Shown here in pieces: positions 6,391-11,386 of a stretch of DNA of 11,386 nucleotides. Made by a program: the position numbers and the translations under genes. The notes under the pieces are model-generated. The model was not told the origin of the DNA, did not search any database, and saw nothing but the letters and a program-made list of their open reading frames with translations. Each line of letters opens with the position of its first letter. Within the stretch, counting starts at the first letter, position 1. This stretch comes from Coriobacteriia bacterium (GTDB taxonomy: Bacteria; Actinomycetota; Coriobacteriia; Coriobacteriales; QAMH01): NCBI GenBank assembly GCA_900758075.1, contig CAAEQF010000206.1, forward strand, positions 1 through 11,386, written 5' to 3'.

Positions 6391-6573
6391 CTACTTACCG
6401 AACATCGCGCTCAGTGCCGGAATCAGTGCCTCCGCGTCACTGCCAGACGGCGCAAAGCCGCCAGCAGCACCTATGAGCCCCAAAAGGCCCAAAACCACAA
6501 ACAGAGCCGCTGCCACGGCGCCGATTATCGCAATGAGAATCACGATAATGAAGACGACGGGCGAATCCTCCAT
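6391..6573 (-). CDS. 60-residue small membrane protein
   Basis: This is a genuine-looking small gene. The ATG (complement of 6571-6573) is preceded by AAGGAG at 5-nt spacing, a near-ideal ribosome binding site. The product has a short acidic N-terminus (MEDSP), a long hydrophobic run from about residue 6 to 39 rich in Val, Ile, Leu, Ala and Gly (one long or two short membrane helices), and a C-terminal segment ending ALIPALSAMFGK. It is likely inserted in the cytoplasmic membrane. I recognise no family. It lies downstream of, and codirectional with, the DAHP synthase gene, but a TATAAT box in the gap suggests its own promoter. It could be a small regulatory membrane peptide, or the hydrophobic toxin of a type I system, but no antisense RNA or antitoxin is evident. 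Confidence 0.7.
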   Translation of the reverse strand: MEDSPVVFIIVILIAIIGAVAAALFVVLGLLGLIGAAGGFAPSGSDAEALIPALSAMFGK

Positions 6574-6607
6574 TCTTGCTCCTTGTCTTTATCCCTATAG
6601 AGAGACG

Positions 6608-6639
6608 TGCCATCGCATCTTCCCCAAGACGCGATGGCA
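6608..6639. repeat. Inverted repeat between DAHP synthase and the small membrane gene
   Basis: The arms TGCCATCGC (6608-6616) and GCGATGGCA (6631-6639) pair perfectly, and CTT/AAG (6619-6621/6626-6628) add three inner pairs after a 2-nt mismatch. It starts only 3 bp past the minus-strand TATAAT at 6643-6648. It could terminate the DAHP synthase transcript, form the 5' end of the small-gene mRNA, or be an operator. No T-tract follows on the minus strand. Confidence 0.55.
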
Positions 6640-6642
6640 TGA

Positions 6643-6660
6643 ATTATACCGTTATCGATA
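6643..6660 (-). promoter_or_regulatory. Promoter -10 box with an adjoining TATCGATA site for the small membrane gene
   Basis: The minus strand carries a perfect TATAAT (complement of 6643-6648), 69 bp upstream of the small-gene ATG. Immediately upstream, in the promoter spacer, is GTTATCGATA (6651-6660 on the plus strand), containing the 8-bp palindrome TATCGATA. No good -35 box exists at 16-18 bp, which would suit an activated or regulated promoter. The same motif recurs upstream of the DAHP synthase gene. Confidence 0.45.
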
Positions 6661-6696
6661 TAGAGCAAGGTCGAGGAAATTGAAAATCACCGATTA

Positions 6697-7728
6697 TTAC
6701 AACCGATCGGTGAGGTCGTAGATTAGCCGCATCGTCTTGTTCCATCCGATGCAGGCATCGGTGATCGACTTACCGTACACGCCTCCGTCAACGGGCTGGT
6801 TGCCGTCCTCGAGGTAGCTCTCCACCATGAAGCCGCGAATGACCTTGGCGATGGAGCTATTGCGACGGCAGCTCTCCAAGACGTCCTTGCAGATGCGAGG
6901 CTGCTCGAAGGGGCGCTTGCCCGAATTGTCGTGATTGCAGTCGATGATGACGGCAGGGTTCTCGTACTCGCCGTTCAGGTAGACCTCGGCCAGACGCTCG
7001 AGGTACTCGTAATGGTAGTTGGGGTACATGATGTTGTCGAGCCCCCGGTAGCCGCGCAGGACCGCGTGCGCAAGCGGATTGCCCGTCGAGGTGACGTCCC
7101 AGTTGCGGTAGATGAAGTCCTGGCTTTGCTGTGCGGCGTAGATGGCGTTGAGCATGACGTCGGTGGAGCCACCTGTCGGGTTCTTCATGCCGACGGGTAC
7201 CTCGACGCCGCTCGCCACCTGCCGATGGTCCTGGTTCTCGACCGAGCGCGCGCCGATGGCGACGTAGGCGAGCAGGTCGAACAAGAAGCGATAGTTGTCG
7301 GGATAGAGCATCTCGTCGGCCGTGAACATGCCCGTCTCCTCGATGACGCGCAGGTGCATGTGGCGAATCGCCTTGATGCCCGCGAGCAGGTCGGTACCGC
7401 CCTCGGGGTTGGGCTGATGCAGCAGTCCCTTGTAGCCCGTGCCCTTGGTGCGCGGCTTGTTCGTGTAAACGCGCGGGATGATGATGAGCTTCTCGCTGAC
7501 CTCGTCGCGCACCTTTGCCAGACGCGTCATGTACTCGAGGACCGAGTCCTCCCTGTCTGCCGAACACGGCCCGATGATGAGCAGCTTCTTGCTGCTCGCT
7601 CCCGTGATGACCGCCGCGACGTCAGCATCGAACTGCCGCTTGGCATCGGCGAGCTCCGGGGCGAGCGGCATCTCCTCCCTGATCTCCTGGGGTATGGGCA
7701 GACGGCGTTTGAAGTTCATGGTTGGCAT
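6697..7728 (-). CDS. aroF: 3-deoxy-7-phosphoheptulonate (DAHP) synthase, class I alpha, 343 aa
   Basis: This enzyme catalyses phosphoenolpyruvate plus erythrose 4-phosphate to DAHP, the first step of the shikimate pathway, in the cytosol. Motifs visible are GPCS (53-56), KPRT (91-94), GARSVENQDHR (159-169), KNPTGG (182-187), IDCNHDNSGK (262-271) and FMVESYLEDGNQ (300-311). By comparison with E. coli AroG, the divalent-metal ligands should be C55, H266, E303 and D324, all present. The length fits the AroF/G/H type. The frame is open further up to 7773, but the start at ATG 7728 was chosen because AGGAG lies 8 nt upstream. No other shikimate or aromatic genes are adjacent. The leader holds an inverted repeat with TATCGATA motifs that may regulate it. 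Which aromatic amino acid inhibits it cannot be told, so the symbol names the family only. Confidence 0.92.
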   Translation of the reverse strand: MPTMNFKRRLPIPQEIREEMPLAPELADAKRQFDADVAAVITGASSKKLLIIGPCSADREDSVLEYMTRLAKVRDEVSEKLIIIPRVYTNKPRTKGTGYKGLLHQPNPEGGTDLLAGIKAIRHMHLRVIEETGMFTADEMLYPDNYRFLFDLLAYVAIGARSVENQDHRQVASGVEVPVGMKNPTGGSTDVMLNAIYAAQQSQDFIYRNWDVTSTGNPLAHAVLRGYRGLDNIMYPNYHYEYLERLAEVYLNGEYENPAVIIDCNHDNSGKRPFEQPRICKDVLESCRRNSSIAKVIRGFMVESYLEDGNQPVDGGVYGKSITDACIGWNKTMRLIYDLTDRL

Positions 7729-7804
7729 GCTCTGATCTCCTGCGTGCGAGGTTTTTGGTATTTGGCTCCTCAATATAGCAGTCGAGGTCGGCTCCGCCCA
7801 TTCC

Positions 7805-7831
7805 GTTATCGGATAGCTGGCTATCGATAAC
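7805..7831. promoter_or_regulatory. Large inverted repeat upstream of DAHP synthase, candidate operator
   Basis: GTTATCGGATAGC (7805-7817) is followed by TG and then GCTATCGATAAC (7820-7831). The right arm reverse-complements to GTTATCGATAGC, so the arms match completely except for one extra G on the left. The element lies 77-103 bp upstream of the DAHP synthase ATG. A further TATCGATA stands at 7850-7857. It could be a bipartite operator or an RNA hairpin in the leader. Confidence 0.5.
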
Positions 7832-7930
7832 TCTGCACGGAGGAGTGAATATCGATACGTAGCAAGCTGCTCTGTAACAAGGCTCTATTCTCGACTTTTT
7901 CTATTCCTCAAATAGATGATGAATTATCTC

Positions 7931-7967
7931 TTGACAACATGCACCGCAACAGAAGCTGCGCTAGAAT
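7931..7967 (+). promoter_or_regulatory. Promoter-like boxes upstream of the MarR-type gene
   Basis: A perfect TTGACA (7931-7936) and a good -10 box TAGAAT (7962-7967) precede the ATG at 8009, but they are 25 bp apart, too far for a normal sigma-70 type promoter. TAGAAT alone, 41 bp before the start, may be the real -10 with another, poor -35. Confidence 0.3.
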
Positions 7968-8008
7968 GCACCAAGTTATCACAAGGTTAGATAAAGAAAA
8001 GGTGAACC

Positions 8009-8494
8009 ATGTCGAAGCAGACCAAGACGCTCAAGCAGCTGAAGAAAGCGGGGAACCTCGCAAACCGCGCATTCCACAAGAACGGGCCCAAGAGCTACAA
8101 GAAGGGCCAGGGCGCACTGCTCAAGGTTCTTCATGTGCATGACGGCGAGATGAGCTCGCGCGAGCTCGTGGACGTGCTTGGCTACAGCCGCGGGCAGCTC
8201 AAGGACGTGGTCCGCAAAGCGCAGCGCAACGAGTACGTGACGATTACCGACCATGAGGACAAGCGCACCTACACGGTGAAGATTACCGAGCAGGGCGACA
8301 AAATTGCCGAGAAGCGCTGCGCCGCGCACGAAAAGACCGCCGCAGCCATCCTGTCTTCCCTGAGCGACGAGGAGATCGACCAGCTCAACGCCTTGACCGA
8401 GAAGGTCATCGTGAGCTGCAAGGACCTCGGCGCCCACGGCAAGCGCAAGAAGTCCCACAAGAAGCACGGCTGCCACGGCAAGCACCGCCACTAA
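8009..8494 (+). CDS. MarR-family winged-helix regulator with His/Lys-rich tail, 161 aa
   Basis: The central part (about residues 34-102) reads as a winged helix-turn-helix of MarR type: GALLKVLHVHDGEMSSRELV, then the recognition helix around YSRGQLKDVVRKA, then the wing YVTITDHEDKRTYTVKITEQG. The C-terminal helix (about 105-137) should dimerise. The protein is very basic at the N-terminus. The last 21 residues (141-161) contain six histidines (143, 150, 153, 156, 159, 161), a cysteine (C155) and many lysines, which could bind metal or nucleic acid (inference). Other cysteines are C104 and C137, so redox sensing is conceivable. The start ATG follows AAAAGGTGAACC. It is divergent from the DAHP synthase gene and convergent with the NDH-2 gene. 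Target genes are unknown; self-regulation and control of a neighbour are both possible. Confidence 0.82.
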   Translation: MSKQTKTLKQLKKAGNLANRAFHKNGPKSYKKGQGALLKVLHVHDGEMSSRELVDVLGYSRGQLKDVVRKAQRNEYVTITDHEDKRTYTVKITEQGDKIAEKRCAAHEKTAAAILSSLSDEEIDQLNALTEKVIVSCKDLGAHGKRKKSHKKHGCHGKHRH

Positions 8495-8619
8495 AGCTCA
8501 CGACCAACGCGAGATGCGTGGCACTGCTACAGTTCCCGCGCAAGAAGCAGGAGGCCTGCAGCAATGCTGCGGACCCCCTGTCACTTTTCGTTCTGTGTCC
8601 TCTTTGACCGGGAAAGCTT

Positions 8620-9957
8620 CTAGTCCTGTTTCGGCCTGACGGCGAACTCCTGGAAGAACCCCTTCGGATCTTCGAGGTCATCGACGGACGTGACATCGCG
8701 ACCGAGGACGAACGCGCCGGTCCAATCGCCAAAGACGCGCAGCTTGCGCTCCCAGGACGGCAGCGCCAGCCCATGGTAGCCACGATGCGCCATCCACGCC
8801 GGCCACCCCGTAATGATGAGCTTCTTGTTGCCGTTGGCAAACAGCCCCCTGTTCACGCCCAGACCGGCGACCATGCCCGCGTTCTCGTGGTAGTACTGCT
8901 CGAGCGCCTCGCCGCGCAACGCGTGAACGATGTTTCTCGCCAGCACCTTCGCCTCGCGCACGGCATGCTGAGCCGTGGGGGCGCACGACCCGTCGGGGAA
9001 CCCGCCGCCGGAGAGGTCCGGGGCCTTCGTGCAGTCGCCGACGCCCCACGCGTCCTGCACCAGCGAGCCGTCCTCGTTCACGACGCACAGATACTCGTTG
9101 CAGTTGAGCCTGCCACGTGAATCGAGCGGCAGGTCGGTGTTCTTCAGGACCGGCGCCGCGATCTGACCGGCCGTCCAGACGAGCAGCCCGCAGTCGATGA
9201 CCTGACCGTCCGACAGGTGCAGGAAGCCGTCGGTCGCGTCTTCGATGCTCGTCTTGAGCAGCACGTGCGCGCCGCGGTCCTCCAGCATGTCGATGACCCA
9301 CTGGCCGCGCTCGGGCGGAACTTCCGGCATAATCTTGTCCATGACCTCGATGAGGTAGAGGTTCACCTCTCTGAAGCTGACGCCACGCGTCTTGCGCGCC
9401 AGGTCATGCGCGAGGCTGACGATCTCTGCGAAGCACTCCGTGCCGGACAGACCGCCGCCGACAACGGCAAACGTGAGCAGGCGGTCGCGATGGCGCGAGC
9501 CCTTGGGCAGCGATGCCGCCTCGTTGAAGTTCTGGATGAACGTGTTGCGGATGTAGGTTGCCTCCTGCGTGGTCTTGAGGCCAATCGCCTGGTCCGCGAT
9601 GCCCGGCGTCGGGAACGTGCGAGTCACGCCACCCAGCGCGACGACGAGCATGTCGTAGGGAATAGCCCACTGCTCGCCCGACTTGCTGCGCACGTCGACC
9701 TCTTTGTCGGCGTGGCGGACGCCCTCAACCTTGGCCGTGACGATGTTGGTCTTGGGGAGGTGCTGCGCGAGCGGGACCTGCACATGGCGCGGCTCGATGG
9801 CGCCAGACGCCACTTCCGCCAAAAACGGCTGGTAGACGAGGTGTGAGTGCATGTCGACCAGCGTGACTTCCGCCTCGCCCGGCTTCAGGCTCGCCTCAAG
9901 GCCCTTCGCGGTGTAGTAACCGCCCATGCCCCCACCCAAAATGACAATCTGTTTCAT
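8620..9957 (-). CDS. ndh: Type II NADH dehydrogenase (NDH-2), FAD-dependent, 445 aa
   Basis: This is a single-subunit, non-proton-pumping NADH:quinone oxidoreductase on the inner face of the membrane. FAD-binding GGGMGG is at 8-13, the NAD(P)H-binding GGGLSG with E174 at 167-174, and the second FAD motif WGVGDC at 304-309. AQHAVREA (329-336) matches the start of the NDH-2 quinone-site motif AQxAxQ only in part. The C-terminal third is rich in aromatic and basic residues (WPAWMAHRGYHG, LRVFGDW), as expected for the membrane-associating region of this family. A start 33 bp further up is possible, but the ATG at 9957 has GAGGAAG at good spacing and begins directly at MKQIVILGGG. It lies 84 bp downstream of, and codirectional with, the aldolase gene. 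Related FAD disulfide-fold oxidoreductases cannot be fully excluded. Confidence 0.88.
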   Translation of the reverse strand: MKQIVILGGGMGGYYTAKGLEASLKPGEAEVTLVDMHSHLVYQPFLAEVASGAIEPRHVQVPLAQHLPKTNIVTAKVEGVRHADKEVDVRSKSGEQWAIPYDMLVVALGGVTRTFPTPGIADQAIGLKTTQEATYIRNTFIQNFNEAASLPKGSRHRDRLLTFAVVGGGLSGTECFAEIVSLAHDLARKTRGVSFREVNLYLIEVMDKIMPEVPPERGQWVIDMLEDRGAHVLLKTSIEDATDGFLHLSDGQVIDCGLLVWTAGQIAAPVLKNTDLPLDSRGRLNCNEYLCVVNEDGSLVQDAWGVGDCTKAPDLSGGGFPDGSCAPTAQHAVREAKVLARNIVHALRGEALEQYYHENAGMVAGLGVNRGLFANGNKKLIITGWPAWMAHRGYHGLALPSWERKLRVFGDWTGAFVLGRDVTSVDDLEDPKGFFQEFAVRPKQD

Positions 9958-10041
9958 AGTCTCGTCTTCCTCACGTTGTTGTGAACACATGCGCCGCTTA
10001 GCATACGCCTACACGGACTCAATCTCTACTTGATTTGTAGT

Positions 10042-10935
10042 CTATCCGCAGATTTTTCGCGTCTCCGCCCAGCCCTTGCCATCGGAGCCGAAGCGGACCA
10101 TGAGCTCCTTGGTGCGCTCGACCATGGCTTCGCGACCGGGCTTGAGCAGCTTGCGGGGATCGTAGCCCTTACCGACCTTGTCTTTGCCCTGCTCGATGTA
10201 GTCGCGCACTGCCGCAGCAAACACGAGCTGCAGGTCGGTGTTGACGTTGATCTTGCAGATGCCCAGGTTGATGGCATTTTTTATCTGCTCTTCGGGGATG
10301 CCCGTACCGCCGTGCAAGACGAGCGGCAAATCGCCCGTCTTCTCCTTGATGGCCTCGAGGCGGTCGAACGACAGTCCCTCCCAGTTGTCGGGATAGATGC
10401 CGTGGATGTTGCCGATGCCGCACGCGAGGAAATCCACGCCCAGCTCGGCAATCTGCGCGCACTGCTCGGGGTCGGCAAGCTCGCCTTTCGCGGTGACGCC
10501 GTCCTCCGTCCCGCCGATGCCGCCGACTTCGGCCTCGACGGAGATGCCCTTGGCATGCGCGACGCGCACGACCTCGGCGGTACGCTCGAGGTTGGTCTTG
10601 AAGTCCGCCTCGTGCGAGCCGTCGTACATGACGGAGGTGAAGCCGGCGTCGATGCACTTGAACACGTCTTCGTAGGAGCCGTGGTCGAGGTGCAGCGCGA
10701 CGGGGACCGTGATGTTCTTGGCCTCGACCAGGTCACGTACCAGGTCGGCGACGACCTTGAAGCTGACCTGCCACTTGGCAGCGCCGTTCGTGCACTGGAT
10801 GATCACCGGCGACTGCAGCTCCTCCGCAGCATCGAGGATGGACGCCGCCCACTCGAGGTTGTTCGTGTTGAGGGCGCCAAGAGCGTACTGACCGCGCTGG
10901 GCAGCCTGGAGCATGTTCGTTGCGTTGACAAGCAT
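10042..10935 (-). CDS. fba: Class II fructose-1,6-bisphosphate aldolase, 297 aa
   Basis: This zinc-dependent aldolase interconverts fructose 1,6-bisphosphate with dihydroxyacetone phosphate and glyceraldehyde 3-phosphate in glycolysis and gluconeogenesis. Visible features are LHLDHG (81-86) with catalytic D84 and zinc ligand H85, YDGSH (104-108), VEAEVGGIGG (133-142), GIGNIHG with zinc ligand H178, LHGGTG with zinc ligand H208, and the phosphate-binding INVNTDL (229-235). The length is normal for the shorter FbaA/GatY-like branch; tagatose-bisphosphate aldolase is the main alternative, but nothing nearby suggests galactitol or tagatose use. The ATG at 10935 follows AAAGG at 8-nt spacing. It is divergent from the TcdA-like gene. 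Confidence 0.93.
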   Translation of the reverse strand: MLVNATNMLQAAQRGQYALGALNTNNLEWAASILDAAEELQSPVIIQCTNGAAKWQVSFKVVADLVRDLVEAKNITVPVALHLDHGSYEDVFKCIDAGFTSVMYDGSHEADFKTNLERTAEVVRVAHAKGISVEAEVGGIGGTEDGVTAKGELADPEQCAQIAELGVDFLACGIGNIHGIYPDNWEGLSFDRLEAIKEKTGDLPLVLHGGTGIPEEQIKNAINLGICKINVNTDLQLVFAAAVRDYIEQGKDKVGKGYDPRKLLKPGREAMVERTKELMVRFGSDGKGWAETRKICG

Positions 10936-11136
10936 GGACTGAACCTTTCAAACGTCGAATCTATTGAAGCTTCGGTAAGAATAATGCATTCGCGCGCAGA
11001 TGGCGCGCATCGAGTGGGGACGCATCGCAAAAGACTCGACAATCGATATACTTCTCGCGAGGCGCGCGTTTTCCGAAGGACGGCATGCATCCATGAATGC
11101 GCGAGACAGCCCGAGTGCGGGAAGAAAGAGGCAGAT

Positions 11137-11386
11137 ATGCAGGACAAGGCCGAGCTCACCGGCGACACGCCACAAGAGCAGGACGAGGGCACGTTCGACC
11201 GGCTCAGGCTCATCTTGGGCGATGAGGGCATAGAGCGGCTCGCCGGCTCGACCGTTGCCGTCTTGGGGCTGGGAGGCGTCGGCTCCAACTGCGCAATGGC
11301 CCTTGCGCGCGGCGGCGTGGGGCATCTTGTGCTGCTCGACCGCGACTGCGTGACGCCGAGCAACATCAACCGTCAGGCAGTCGCGC
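11137..11386 (+). CDS. tcdA: TcdA-like tRNA threonylcarbamoyladenosine dehydratase (5' part only)
   Basis: The first 83 codons are present; the gene continues beyond the right edge. After an acidic 18-residue lead, the sequence TFDRLRLILGDEGIERL is followed by the nucleotide-binding GLGGVGS (44-50), D68/D70 in LLDRD, and NINRQ (76-80). This is the ThiF/E1-like adenylating fold, and the RL..LG plus GGVGS plus NxNRQ layout is that of TcdA (CsdL/YgdL). TcdA uses ATP to cyclise t6A to ct6A at position 37 of ANN-decoding tRNAs. The ATG at 11137 follows AAAGAGG at suitable spacing. Other ThiF-family members (MoeB, ThiF) are possible until the C-terminus is seen. Confidence 0.8.
   Translation, partial: MQDKAELTGDTPQEQDEGTFDRLRLILGDEGIERLAGSTVAVLGLGGVGSNCAMALARGGVGHLVLLDRDCVTPSNINRQAVA

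Noticed and set aside
6391..6573. The 60-aa membrane peptide as a type I toxin
   Set aside because: It is hydrophobic and small enough, but no antisense promoter or overlapping RNA could be identified, so toxin status is not supported.
8547..8570. Small hairpins GCAGG-AGG-CCTGC and GCAGC-AAT-GCTGC between the convergent MarR-type and NDH-2 genes as a terminator
   Set aside because: The stems are only 5 bp each with 3-nt loops, they overlap one another and have no T-tract. Some terminator is expected here, but this is too weak to call.
9979..9989. TTGTGAACACA upstream of the NDH-2 gene as a Rex redox-repressor site
   Set aside because: Only one half-site (TTGTGAA) fits the Rex consensus. The expected matching TTCACAA half is absent, so calling an operator would be over-reading.

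Overview
The window is a GC-rich bacterial stretch with short gaps and clear Shine-Dalgarno sites. Gene content and codon use suggest an anaerobic actinobacterium of the class Coriobacteriia (Eggerthellaceae/Atopobiaceae type). This is a judgement from the proteins, not a computed placement. No rRNA, tRNA, CRISPR array, insertion sequence or complete mobile element is visible.

Layout. (1) 1-1771: the N-terminus of an unidentified gene runs left off the window. Facing right is a string of three small genes: an unknown cytosolic protein (262-756), a four-helix membrane protein (793-1248) and a small HAD-fold hydrolase (1267-1734). A strong hairpin at 1735-1775 closes it and also serves the convergent operon. 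(2) 1804-3793, minus strand: a two-gene unit, modD-like (a paralogue of quinolinate phosphoribosyltransferase) followed 55 bp later by an enolase-superfamily enzyme of the muconate-cycloisomerase/dipeptide-epimerase subgroup with a complete catalytic set. No molybdate transporter is present. (3) 3794-4136: an AT-richer non-coding gap with a 10-bp palindrome and candidate promoters. (4) 4137-6282: two tandem DUF262 (GmrS-like, DGQQR) genes of nearly equal length. Both end before the region where the DUF1524/HNH nuclease domain of this family normally lies. A 14-bp perfect-stem hairpin follows. (5) 6391-7728, minus strand: DAHP synthase (first step of aromatic amino-acid synthesis), then a 60-residue membrane peptide with its own Shine-Dalgarno site and a TATAAT box. 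(6) 8009-8494: a MarR-type winged-helix regulator with a His/Lys-rich tail. (7) 8620-10935, minus strand: class II fructose-bisphosphate aldolase, then a type II NADH dehydrogenase (NDH-2). (8) 11137-end: start of a ThiF/E1-like TcdA gene, cut by the window edge.

How it fits together. Regions 5, 7 and 8 are ordinary metabolism: aromatic synthesis, glycolysis/gluconeogenesis, quinone reduction and tRNA modification. The accessory-looking parts are the tandem DUF262 cassette, bounded by an AT-rich gap and a strong terminator, and the modD/enolase-superfamily pair, which may act on one unknown, possibly N-heterocyclic or carboxylic acid substrate. A TATCGATA-cored motif recurs in both gaps flanking the DAHP synthase gene and may mark an undescribed operator.
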